Source: Aldrovandia affinis
Taxonomy: Eukaryota; Chordata; Actinopteri; Notacanthiformes; Halosauridae
DNA length: 64,000 bases
Assembly (NCBI GenBank): GCA_029706075.1
Contig: JAINUG010000135.1
Coordinates: forward strand, 248,001-312,000
Reading direction: 5' to 3'
Position 1 is the stretch's first letter, and each line of letters opens with the position of its first letter. The translations under genes and the position numbers were made by a program. Positions 9,741-21,398 of this stretch are shown piece by piece. A model generated the notes under the pieces. It did not search any database. It saw only the letters and a program-made list of their open reading frames with translations, and was not told the DNA's origin.

Positions 9741-11929
9741 AAACATTGTCTCAGAATAGGCAGTGCTGGGATCAAATCTAGGATCGGGTGATCTCTGTCT
9801 ATATCCTAACCTTATCTATGAGCTAAAAGGCAAAACTGATCCTAGATCTGCACTTCTACCCTGAGACGCGGTATCAAATATGAGCACAGACCAAGAGATG
9901 CCACGGAACATCACAAAGGAACCTCACAGGTGGTAGAGCAGTTCTTCACAGTCATTTCCACGAGGCAAGCAGCTGTTAGACGCATTATTGGCCACATAAC
10001 ATCATTAGCCACACACCTAGCATGCTTCCTTATAGTTTATTGAACAGTTGAATGAAGACAGTGAAGGGAATGAAGATGGTAGGGATGGCCCGTCTCCAAG
10101 ACCACACATCCTGCGGGACCATTCGTTACAGGTCTACTAGTACATTGTATACTATAGTATACAACTCCACGCGTGACCAAGTTACGGGTGAAACTATTTT
10201 CATATTTTAGAGGGAACCTAGTTTCTGGCCGCACAATCATAATTTAACACGCGGAGCTTCTCCTTGGAACCCGAAAATTAAAGGGTGACCTCGTAAAAAT
10301 GTTCCCCAATGTAAGAAAAAAAAGCTGCGGAGCTGCTTTTCGCATCTTTGTATGCCACACTTTGCCTCCCGAGTAAATTGCGCCGCATTGTCGCATCTGA
10401 AAATCCAACAGAAAACAAGCGATAAGGTCTGAGTTATTCTGGCTCTTATCAGCACTCAGAGGAGTGCGCAACAGCCTCGAGTGGAAACGGCAAATGTTTA
10501 TTCCATAATTCTTCCCCAGTTTACTCAGCCTGCTCCTGCCAGTCCCGTCCTAATCTCCTGGTATCTGGCGTTCTCTTTTGCTCTGAATTGCTGTTTATTC
10601 TTTTTGCCGGGGTGTAGAATCCCCCGCCCCCTCCTCCACCCCATCCCCTTCCCCCACCTCGTGTCCCCGTCCTCCTCTCCCACCAAACAGCCACCGTGGG
10701 ATTGAGGTTCCTTTTGCTGATGCCACACTATTCTTGAAAGCCCCGCTTGATTTACCCAGGCACAATGGCCCCGGTAATTGTAAAGATTTATATAAATGGA
10801 GAACAGCTGACTAAGCCCCCTGGCTATCAGATCCGACAGGCTTTAATGTGTGTTCAAATGTCCCACCCCCCCGCTATATTAAAGCCCTGTCACTTGACCA
10901 ATATTGCCTCATATTTCCTCCAGAATATTGACACCAGACCTTATTTGCCGTCTTGTGTGCAACATGGTTGCATGTGGCTTGCGTGGGAGGGTGTACAATG
11001 TGATTACAACTTACTACAACTATAATACTGCTCACGCTCACAAATAAGATACGCACCTTGCCGCCAGGCTTGTAGCCTTTATAGTACACATTAATATACA
11101 GTGTATATGCTGCGCAGAGCTTACATTCTTAAGGAAGGGCAGCCTCTAGTTCTTTGAGAGATGAAGGTGCTTGAAATGTATGTTATTCATTGTATTGTTA
11201 GCAATAGATATTGCTTATTCTCTGAAAACTACCAGTGTTTATTATCATCCATTTGTACATGTAATAATTGTCTACATATCATATGCTACATATTAGAGGC
11301 AAAACTACATTAGTTAATTGCATTATTCCTAAAATGCATAAATAATAATTATATAATGTAATAATATATTCTATACACAATATAATGATATTCCTTAATT
11401 TAACTTTTTTTCTTTGAAAATGTTTTTCATTCATTTCATTAAAACAGCGGGGATTGCAAATTTGAGGACAGGCGAACATCTCTTGTCATTTAAAAGGAGC
11501 GCCCACCTCCTGCCTAGACACCTCAGATTTCAGTCCACACCTTTTTCGGTTTACTAGAGTTTCAGCCCCTGTCGAGCATGAGGTTGATTTGATTGAATCC
11601 GGATTCAACATAAGTCTTGGCAGATTGAATGCATTTGTCCTCATTTGTCCCAGCCAGGGTCAATCAATCTCAAACACTTTAAACAACACCATAATGATTA
11701 TAAAACAACATAACGAAAGGGTTAAAAGACTTCTTCTAAAATATAACTCTGAAGCAGGATCTGTAAAATCCCTTTGGCAGAGAGAACAAACTCGTCCGTG
11801 CCATATAATATGAATGTAATTATACAAGCTACACATTGAATCTTGGACACCGAGAAAATGGCAATACCGAAGATTCTCATGAAGACTGAGAAGAATGTGA
11901 CCAGGGCATTTTGATACAACAATAATAAT
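9741..11929. other. Unassigned sequence
   Basis: No exon with splice signals is seen. Positions 10610-10690 are strongly pyrimidine-rich. A segment at 10745-10830 (gtaattgtaaagatttatat and neighbours) looks slowly evolving, but I cannot test that. AT-rich from 11280 to 11450. Confidence 0.35.
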
Positions 11930-12015
11930 AATAATAATAATTTCAAACATTTTATTTATTAAGACTAGCAGCTCAAAGTGCCTCACAGTAGAAATGAAAT
12001 AAAAAATAAAAAATC
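11930..12015. repeat. TAA microsatellite and 'agctcaaagtgcc' repeat fragment
   Basis: A short (TAA)n run is followed by attaagactagcagctcaaa and gtgcctcacag. This resembles the 'ctcaaagtgctttac' repeat at 14348 and 56800. It is too short for firm classification. Confidence 0.4.
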
Positions 12016-13690
12016 TTCATGGACTGAATAAACCTGGGCTTGCCTGACCAGTGGAGAAAGACGTTTCATAATTTATGCATTCACCTAGTAAATGCATGCA
12101 TTGCCTTCTCAGCGTTAGGCCGCGATGATGAAAAAGCACTCACTGTACAGCAAGTGCATTCAAACTGGGCAATCAATATTACATGAATTATTTCTTCACA
12201 AATGTGATTCAATACATAACTATATTTATATGTAATATTGTTCTATACACATTGTATCAGCAATGACGAACCTGAATATGCAATAATGATCTAATATGAG
12301 GCCTTCTGTACATGGTTAATTCTTTGAGCTAATCAGCAACTTGAATATTTTGGTGGGCAATGCGCTCTCTGGCAGGGATTAATTTTTGAGGCAGGGTTAG
12401 GGTGCACGCTGTTATAATTGCAATTCCTGAAAGGTTTGGTCCTGCTTCAGCCGTACCGAAGAATTTTTTGGCCAGCGGAGGATTCGTTGCGGAAAAGGTA
12501 ATCAGGGTGCCATTTTATCCTGGTTAAGAATGTGATTCAACATTATTGGATTGGCCTCTCGTTGTCTGTTTTGTTACTGCTACACTACATCAAAAGTGTG
12601 AAGAGTGAACTGAAGCGTTCTTTCATACGCACACTGTTTTTCAGGGTTTATATGTAATTATGTGCATAATTATAAACTATTTAATCTTCCGCATGATTAG
12701 GAGTTTAGGAATACAGATAATTCAGGGTTGTTGTTTTTTTTTGTCCTTTGAAAAATGTCTCATTAAATTCTACATTTTGTGCCGCACTCAAAAAACGAAA
12801 AAAAAAGCCTGTTTCCATGGTTACAGTGAATAACTGAAACAAATAAATTATCATATACGGGTGCATTCGGCTGAGTTTATTTAAAGCACCTGCTTTTAAA
12901 TCAGTCAGTAGCTACTCAGTTTCATTTAATCATAAGTACCATTAATTATAGGGTAATTGCTCTTGTACACAATAAATATTATCCGGATCAATGAACAGAC
13001 AGTCTTTTTAGATAATAAACAGATTAATGCACTGATTTCTTTGTGTCTTTCCTCCTTGATGAAAGCAGTATGTGTTCATGCTTACGCAAATAAGTACTTG
13101 ATTTTTAGGCTCATATGGTGCATCCTCTTCAGTGAACTGGGAGAGTGAATTGCTGTTTTTTTCTTTTTCTTTTTACATAAAATAAGGCTTTTTTTATAAA
13201 GGATGATATCAGACAAGCAGAAATACACTGAGATTGTATCCAGATGATAGTAGTAATTGCAAACAAAGTACAGCGGTGCTTCATTAGCTTGACAGCAATT
13301 ATTAGAGAAGTTGGATAGTGACATGCTAGAGTAAATATTCTGCAATACTGTGGGTGAGGTTTACAGCTCAAGCTAAAGGGCTAGTAATATATTACAAATT
13401 TGGTAGTATTGCTGTAGTTAGTGAGAGTGTGTGGGTGACTGCAGAGAAATGGAGAACAAAGTAAAAGTGACACTGTATCTAAGGACTGTTCAAAAGCTAA
13501 AAACAGGATAGTTACATGTTAGGTATATAATATACTTACATGTTATTATAAAAACGTATGGCCAGATCAATTTTAACATACACATTTCTTGTACAGTATA
13601 TGCATTTCTTTATGAGTCACGTTAATTTGACTATAATTGATAAGTGGCTACTTTGCAGTAGACTTTCATAATTTCATATTATCAAATAAG
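12016..13690. other. AT-rich unassigned sequence
   Basis: No gene or repeat boundary is recognised. Positions 12300-12500 have more complex sequence with homeodomain-like words, and could be conserved non-coding DNA. Confidence 0.35.
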
Positions 13691-13815
13691 AATAAATAAT
13701 GACGAGAACGGGCCGTTCAGCCCATCTAGGCTTGTCACGTCCTAATCTAAAGAGTATCTAGTACTGCATCTAGCCTGGACTTGAATAGCCCAAGTGTTTC
13801 TGCCTCTACTACCCG
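13691..13815 (+). repeat. Old interspersed repeat fragment, 5' half
   Basis: The phrase 'gacgagaacgggccgttcag' then 'cccatctaggcttgtcacgt', continuing to 'gacttgaatagcccaagtgt' and 'ttctgcctctactacccgac', is a pattern I know from dispersed repeats in ray-finned fishes. It appears to be the upstream half of the family whose downstream half lies at 2656-2840. Confidence 0.5.
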
Positions 13816-14347
13816 ACCTGGCGATATTTGAGGGAACTTCTGGGTTTGTCTAGGCTGGTTTACTTTCAATAAATGAACATAACCAATCCATAGATACTAC
13901 AATATGTCCTGGAACAACTTTGGGCTCTATTGTGAGGTCGCAAAGGCAGTCGGAAAACGCGTTGTCGCAGATCAAAATGGGTGTATCCAAATCAGTTTTG
14001 GTATTTCAGTGACACTAACACAGGCGGCGCACGGTGCACCAAGGTGGCATTTAAGTTTGTAATCAGTTGAAGGTGTGATTGTGCACTGGCCAATCAGGAC
14101 ACTTTCCACAGTCCCTTTAATGAGTGGTCACATGACGTGTCTTTATTTTCCATTCTTTGGAATGTCACGCGTGCTCTACTCTCAATACCTACTCTCACTT
14201 GCTTCTCCGAACTTTTATTGTTCATTATGCTCCCAGTAGGGTAAGCAGTTCTGCTGAGTAATTACAGGTAAAGCTCGTTCATTATGATATTTATTATGTG
14301 CTGAATTTAATTGTCATTTCATGTCAAATAGATACGTTTGCTAATAA
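13816..14347. other. Unassigned sequence
   Basis: No gene or repeat is recognised in this stretch. Confidence 0.4.
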
Positions 14348-14530
14348 CGTAAATGTTTTTCAATTGAATTGAATTGAACATTGGATTTATATAGCGCCTT
14401 TCAAGGTACTCAAAGTGCTTTACAATGACAGTGAAAGGGGCATCTCACCTCAACCACCACCAATGTGCAGCACCCACCTGGGTGAATGCGACGGCAGCCA
14501 TTTTGCGCCATTTCAAACCACTGCACATCA
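14348..14530 (+). repeat. Dispersed repeat 'atatagcgcctttcaaggta'
   Basis: It reads ttggatttatatagcgcctt, tcaaggtactcaaagtgctt and then caaccaccaccaatgtgcag. A second, more diverged copy with the same 'accaccaccaatgtg' core is at 56800-56930. It is a common teleost interspersed repeat. Its parent element is not determined here. Confidence 0.65.
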
Positions 14531-15280
14531 GATGCACAGATGGGTTTTGGGTTTGCTTCTTAATTCAGTAATGTAATGGGTTTTTTTCTTGTCGCCGGCA
14601 CATGCACCAATTCCCAAAGTGAGGGTTGTAAATGTTAGTGTACCACCTGAACTGTCCAGACATCCAAAATGTTAAGAATTGCCATTGCTCATTTAATAAC
14701 AACATGTCACCTACAGCCAATGATTGAAGCTGTCGTGAAGATGTATGCCAAGGCATCTCTGGTAAGAGCAAGCGACAATGCCAATTTTACAAGCGACATA
14801 TCTCAGAAACCAGTAATTGAGGCAGGTGGAGCTTGTATGGGCTCAGTTATGTTGAAATGTGATAATAATTTAATATCATAAATTCATAACCTGGCTCTCT
14901 CATAACCTGGCTGATGTTCGCTGTTACATATTTATTTTTTATTTAAGGGCAGAACTTATTCCATAGCACATATTTCTAGGTGCTGGACGTTTTTTAAAGA
15001 TTATAGAATTATTTCCTCCAGTGTCGCCATACTGTATGTACAGAACTTTTCAGTTTCACTTTAACTGAGCGTAATTTTCTGCAAGGTGACACTGCTGTTT
15101 TGCAGGGCATGTTGTTCTGCATATACAGTATATACGTTGCATAGGCCACATTGCCTATGTGCGTGAACTGCAAGACTGCTTTGACATGACTGATCTCTGA
15201 GGGATGGAAATAGGTTAGCTGATGACATAATATATGCCCGATTCATTGTTTGTATGCTATATTTTTCATCGAATGTTTGC
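14531..15280. other. Unassigned sequence
   Basis: No gene is recognised. A GT-containing site after 'ggcatctctg' at 14761 resembles a splice donor, but no coding exon is attached. Confidence 0.35.
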
Positions 15281-15288
15281 CGATATGC

Positions 15289-15455
15289 CAGGATTCCCCA
15301 AATTCGGTACTGGAGGGGGTCGCAGGGTATGCTAATCATCAGTAACCAACTTGAACCCTGAAGCCAGGTGAGGTGAGTTAACTGTATTAATCGCTTTAAT
15401 TGATCAATTACCAGCACACCCTGCGGCCCTCCAGGACTGGAGTTGGGGAGCCCTG
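15289..15455. mobile_element. hAT-type MITE with 8-bp target duplication
   Basis: A 167-bp element has inverted-repeat ends. The left end is caggattccccaaattcggt, then actggagggggtcgcagggt. The right end is accctgcggccctccaggac, then tggagttggggagccctg. It is flanked by the perfect 8-bp direct repeat cgatatgc (15281-15288 and 15456-15463). An 8-bp duplication and ends starting with CAGG are the hAT signature. It has no coding capacity, so it moved using a transposase supplied elsewhere. Confidence 0.92.
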
Positions 15456-15463
15456 CGATATGC

Positions 15464-16734
15464 CATTTTTGTGTGAATATAGAATATATATGGTTATAGA
15501 ATATATATATATAGTATCATGATTCTCTCTTTTGCTATGATCGATATAAAAATGATATTGTTACTGCAGTAGCATCTATGTGTGGATGCCTCCACAACAT
15601 AATTTCCCTCTATCAAGGATTCTTGTTGGTGCATGGGTGCCTCTGCACTAAGACTAGTGTTCTGGTGGCGGAATCTTTAGACCCTTTAAATCAATACCAC
15701 TGCGCCATGCGTTTGGCAATCCACACCCCCCAAACGACCGACCCAGACCCCTTTTCACCCACCCTGGGCAAGTGATAAACAACAGGGATGAAAATACCAA
15801 TCTACGTGCGAACGTCCTTTCAATTCTCTGAGCCACTCAAAAATATAAATCTGACCTTGCAACAGCTCCCTTTGTGCTTGTGAGGGTTTTTTTTTTGCGG
15901 GGGCCCTCAAAATAAAGCCATTTGTGCTTGCTTTGACGTATTTAATAGCCACATACTCCTATGACATTGTTCAGTATTAAACAAGCGGCACACAATGGAC
16001 ACAACGTAGAACAATACATGTCCATGGAGGGACCACTCTGCGCGTAACCTCAAGGTCAGCATGGCCGATATACCAGAAACATACCCTCATCATTGATCCT
16101 CTTCAAGTTTTCCTTTGCCTAAGATGTTTTAGAGGGCATGCCAGAATCCTTCAAGACATTGAATAACCACTGCGCAAAATGTGTTTTTTGTTAAATCATA
16201 TGGGCCATAAACTCTAAATGTGTCAGGCAGAATCCTCTGACTGCAGAGACTGTTAGACCCATTCAAAGTAAGGGCTGATAACAGCACTAAATGTGTAAGG
16301 TAATGTTTATAGGAAGTTTGTTAATAAATTACACGTAGCTAGCAAGTTAATTACCATACCATAAGTATCAAGCTGGCAGCTAGATATACGCTAATTACAC
16401 TTAGCTAACTTACTTCCTTTCATGTTATTGATGTTCAAACTAGATAACGGTGCTTTTGTAAAATTCATTGAAATAAATAGGAAAACTCTAAACCCTCACT
16501 AACTTTAGCTAGCTAGCTATTGATACCGCTTTATTTTTAGTACCTCCTTTGTCTAATTGACTTAATTATGCCCCTGGCAGAAACTTTGCCAATCTGAAAA
16601 GTATGAACAGTTGTTTGATTGCAATGAATATCTCCATCTGTGTCAAAGCTATTCAGTGTCCCCGCCCACAAATGTCTGCATCTTCGTGTGAATTCACCTC
16701 ACACGTGCAATCGATTATTATTAATTTTTTTCAA
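15464..16734. other. Unassigned sequence
   Basis: No gene is recognised. There is a TATA-rich patch at 15480-15515 and repeated 'gctagcta' words near 16335-16520. Confidence 0.35.
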
Positions 16735-16895
16735 TCCAGTTTGTACAATGATATGAAATCAATCAAACATACATTATATGAAAGTAGAATTGTAATACAT
16801 ATTGATGAAAACAATGTCTCCTTTAAAATTGTCAGTAATCTGCAAGAATTTTACTGGTGTCTAAAGAGTTCTTTCAGACTATTATTTGACCCAGG
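16735..16895. mobile_element. MITE D, partial copy
   Basis: The stretch attgatgaaaacaatgtctc to actggtgtctaaagagttct, ending at attatttgacccagg, matches the better copy at 49505-49742 in order and spacing with many substitutions. The right terminus tttgaccca is retained and the left terminus is degraded. Confidence 0.55.
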
Positions 16896-17594
16896 TCTAA
16901 TCTAGAGTTTTGGGCCAACGTCCGCTTTGCCTTTAGTGTGAATCACACAGGTTTTGGCTGTCTCATCTGAACCAATGTTGGACCGTGCATTTTGCTGCTG
17001 TAGAACCTGCAGAAAGACCGTCGCTGGAAAGACAGCATGGAGACTAACTGTCAGTTCAGCAGCCAGAAAGCCATGTGGAAAGATGAGAGTCTTACCTTTT
17101 ATGTAATTAATCATGTGAATTATGTAAATGTCTTTTGGTCAATTATTTAAGGCAGCTGTTTGATCGTGGTGTTGCAAGGTGTTTTGCTGCCTGCTGCAGT
17201 GGGTCAATATTTTATAGCATATTTAAACATATAGTTCTGCTTTCATTTCAGCCTGTATTTGTTTTATTTTTATGTGGGTATTTAAAAGGGATGTGAATAA
17301 ATGCATAAAATATAATGACTAATTCAAATTAAATTTTAATATTTTCCTCTGATATTGTATTTCCATCAGCTGATTAAAAACATGTAAGTGACAAAAACAA
17401 GCTTTACTTTAAGTTATATAATTGTTTTCTTCTTTGTATAAACCTTTTAAAAACATGTTACAGTATATTACACAATCTATGTCTATAGTTACAGGAGTAA
17501 GCAGATGTATTGATATCATTTTATCATTTATATATTGGTGTCATGAACAAAATGAAACATTTGTTATTGTTTTGTTGGCTGATGTACACAACAG
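16896..17594. other. Unassigned AT-rich sequence
   Basis: Nothing recognisable is seen on either strand. Confidence 0.4.
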
Positions 17595-18430
17595 ACCTTG
17601 GTCAAATACATATTTAATGTATTTAAATCACTTTCAAATGCATTTTGATAAAATACACAACTTACAAATACAAGCTATTTAGATATTTTAATGTATTTTG
17701 AAATACATTCAGAATGAATTTTAATACATGAATTGATCTGAATTTACAATTACAAAGTATTTGATTTATTTATTTGTAAATGCTGTCATATACTCAGCGC
17801 CTTCATCTAGAATAACAACCAACACACCATTGATTGGTTTTATTTCATGTTTTAATTACAACATGCACTCATTGTACAAAACTTTATATTTGTCCATATT
17901 TGCATCATTCAACAGGAAAATATGTCATGCTGCTTATTTTATTCCAAATTGGTAGATATGCAGACATCCAATTTATATCTTCCAAAATTAGTCAGCAGGC
18001 TTTTGAAGGAAAGTGGGTCACGTCTTAAGTTTCATAAATTCATAAACATAAATTATTCTAGAATTTTACATAAGCTTGTCATTGCTCCCACTGGCCTACA
18101 TTGTTGTGCATAGTATTTGAAATGTATTTCATAATTTATTAGTTATTTGAAATATATTTTGGAAAGTATTTTGAAATTACTAGTTTCATGGAATTAAAGT
18201 CATTCAAGTTTAAGGAAGTATTTGAAAATACATTATATGCTTTAAGATTTAAATCTACACTAAATCTTGCATTTTAGGGACATATTTGAAAATACTTCAA
18301 ATTGCAAGTATTTTGTCTCTCAAGGCCTTCTATTTGCAATGTATCAAATACAAGGCATTTATTTTTTGGACCAATGTATTTGGAAAATTGCATTTATTGC
18401 AAGTGTTTGCTCATGTATTTTGAGGTGTGT
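17595..18430. repeat. AT-rich repeat-derived block rich in 'tttgaaatac'
   Basis: The word atttgaaatacattt and its reverse complement recur many times. The block opens with tggtcaaatacatattt, like the MITE D terminus at 49505. It looks like one or more diverged copies of that family, or a larger relative. Open frames here (for example 17422-17682) are unsupported. Confidence 0.45.
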
Positions 18431-18718
18431 TACATATTGCTTTGGAGCAGGCACTCTGACCACTGAACTGAAACAACAGTCATGTATACCATTGTACAGA
18501 ATGAAGCTTTGATCAACTCAACTCAACAATAACATATGATAGATGAATCGCATATGTTTGGTTTCTGTCTCCCTCTCTCACTGCTGGTGCACCTGACCCG
18601 AGCCCCGAGCCTTCTCCACCTTCAGAACCTGCCCTTAACCTGCCGGGCCCCCATCCCAGCCCACTAGCCCACCCCAGGACCACCACCACTAGCTGCCTAC
18701 TTAATTAAGTTCCTAATT

Positions 18719-19487
18719 GTGGCCTCCCTGGTGGTGCAGTGGTAAGAACGTTTGACACTGCCCACTGCGACCGGGAATCGATTCCACCTACAGACAAAAA
18801 AACACATGTAACAATGAACAAAATGAACATCAAAGAAATGTTCAAGAAAATTATATTGAAAATTGAATCTTGGATTCCTCAAAATAGTCACCCTTTGGCG
18901 TGAGAATAGCCTCACAAACAGTGGCCATTCGGTTAATAAGTTTTAGCAGGAAATCACCCGACATGTTTCCCAGCTATCCTGCAGCAATTCCCAGAGAAAC
19001 TTGTGGGTTGCTTTGCTTTGACTCTTCCTTTCCAGTTTGTCCCATACAAGTTCTATGGGATTGAGGTCTGGACACTGGGCAGGCCAGGTCTTTAGTTTGA
19101 GTTGTTGTTCACATTCCTTCTTCACCAGATAGTTCTTGTACAACTTCAAGGTGTGTTTTGGGTCGTTATCTTGCTGAAGAATGAAGGAGTGCCCGATTAG
19201 CCATAGTCCAGATGGAAGGTGACCCCAAACTTTTGAACGGTAGTGTAGGTCGCGCAGTTCGGCTCAGTTTGTGCCAGTAGGGGGCGGCAATTGGCCGTGG
19301 CGGGTGCCGGCTCGGAGGAGGCTGTACAGCGCCCACTACCGGTCTCAGGACTACGGCAGCGACCTCTCATACAAGGGTACGGATAATTGACATGAAAAAG
19401 AGGGTATTTTTGGCAACTCAAAATATAGGGAGAACAAATGGGGAATAAAAGCATAAATAGAACATTTAAATTAAAAAAATGCAAAAA
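18719..19487 (+). mobile_element. SINE B copy 2, interrupted by a Tc1-type element
   Basis: The SINE head lies at 18719-18790 (ggcctccctggtggtgcagt, with box B-like gaatcgattcc). Its body and tail lie at 19246-19487 (cagtagggggcggcaattgg, then gataattgacatgaaaaaga). The halves join to match copy 1 at 7857-8247. The outer ends carry a 16-bp direct repeat with one mismatch, aattaagttcctaatt at 18703-18718 and aattaagttccaaatt at 19488-19503. This marks the original SINE insertion. Confidence 0.9.
18791..19245 (-). mobile_element. Tc1-type element inserted in a SINE
   Basis: The element is flanked by TA on both sides (18789-18790 and 19246-19247). It ends with ccccaaacttttgaacggta, a well-known fish Tc1-like terminus in reverse. 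Minus-strand coding at 18943-19149 contains WPAQCPDLNPIELVWDKLE, the third catalytic motif with its Glu. Only this C-terminal part of the transposase remains in about 455 bp. The left inverted repeat is not recognisable, so the copy is truncated or strongly diverged. Confidence 0.85.
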
Positions 19488-19503
19488 AATTAAGTTCCAA
19501 ATT

Positions 19504-19844
19504 TTTTTGTATATGAACTGTATATGGATTGTGATGGTGGTCTGAGAGACCCCTCACATTTGCCCCAAGACCCAGAGATGAGAAGGCAGCCATAGGTTGC
19601 ATCTATATTTATTTAACCAATGTGCGCACACAGGGAGAGCCGTCCGAGGTCAAACCACAAACCCTCCCGAGACATCATATCTTCACCCTCATTATTATAG
19701 AAACATTGGGGAATCTTCCCCCCACCCCTCCCTTGCTATGCCCTCCCACCTGTGTATGGCATGATGAATACATTTGCATACATTAAATTAATATGCTCAT
19801 GGTCACCCCCACCTCTGGGGCCTCTGACCACTGTTGGCCATTAC
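19504..19844. other. Unassigned sequence
   Basis: No gene is recognised. Some of this may belong to the repeat that follows. Confidence 0.35.
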
Positions 19845-20010
19845 AAACTCAGACCCTGAGCTGGTCAGAGGAGGATAGGCTTGAGTCTGGTTCCTCCTAA
19901 GGTTTCGTCCTATTTGTTCCATCTAGGGAGTTTTTCCTTGCCCTAGGCTTTCCTTTGTGGGGGTTCAGGCCCGGAGTCTCCTGTAAAGTATATTTGACTG
20001 TTTTTTTGTA
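19845..20010 (+). repeat. Dispersed fish repeat 'agggagtttttccttgcc'
   Basis: The sequence tggttcctcctaaggtttcg, then ccatctagggagtttttcct and tgccctaggctttc, is a familiar repeat phrase across teleosts. Its parent element is not determined. Confidence 0.55.
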
Positions 20011-21172
20011 CAATGCTCAATACATATACGTTTTGCTTGATTGACTGAGTGCTCAGGGAAGAACGAGTTGCTTAAGGAAGCAGGCAAAGCAAGAAATAGC
20101 TAATTATGTTTTCATATTGAACTCAAACTGTGTAAGGTGTGAATGTAGTTTGTGTTTGGGGGGTTTTTCCAGCGTATTTTGTTTTCTTTCCTGTATTTTT
20201 TAACTCCCAGATGTGTTTTGCTGAAGCAATCGACTAGCTTCGTTCATCTTTAAATCCTACATTGCATATTTGAATAGTTTTTTTCCGGTGCATTTTTTGT
20301 TTGGTTAAATGAACATATAAAGTATAAGATTTTGGCAGCTTCAACAGTAATGTGCTAATTCCTTTTTTATTGGCGCTCCATCTACATACTATACAGGTGC
20401 TTATGGGAACGACTTCCCTGCATAACGAAGTTTGGCGTGCTTAGTGCTTCTATGAGTAAATTGGTGCTGTAAACGTGTTCCGCTAAAAAAGAATAAGGTG
20501 CAATAATCTACTGTAGATAACATTACTTTGTAATCCGTTTCCATGGGAGCTAACAATAAATGCTCATGTTTCCTTTGGATTTATTTTTTTTGCCTGTATA
20601 GCAGATATATCCCAGTTCAGTTTCCTTTTGCCCGTTTTCCTGTCTTGCCACAACTATTACTGCAGATGCATTTGATGTAGGCTATTGGATTCACAGATGT
20701 AGAAATCCCCTGCAAAATCATGTTAGAGTGATAATACCTCTCTTTTTTTCCAATTCATAACCATAAAGGTGCCAATGACAATTATGGGTGTGTTATCAAA
20801 AATGTATTGCCTCTGTGCATATTTTTTTCTGTCTTTCTCCTGATCACTGGTCAGTTGCCAACCTATCGACCCAAAGAGCCTGAAAGCAGATTACTTTCTC
20901 AAGTTTCAATGATCTTGTGATTCAATGTTTAAGTATGGGAATGTGTACATCAAACTCCACTTTTGTGAAAGTTGGTGGTCGACTTTGACACCAAAAACTG
21001 TCACTTCTGAAGTTTTAATGGTCAGTCATATCATGAACCTCGTCTCATGCCGTTCATGTCGAGAGGTTGACATCTGGCCATAGTGGCTGGATACCAAGGG
21101 CTGAGGCCAGGTTGTATTCTGTTATGACTCTGTCCTGGTGATTTTGGACTGATTTAACCTGCTTCATATTTT
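20011..21172. other. Unassigned sequence
   Basis: No exon, RNA gene or repeat is recognised on either strand. Confidence 0.4.
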
Positions 21173-21398
<226 letters not shown>

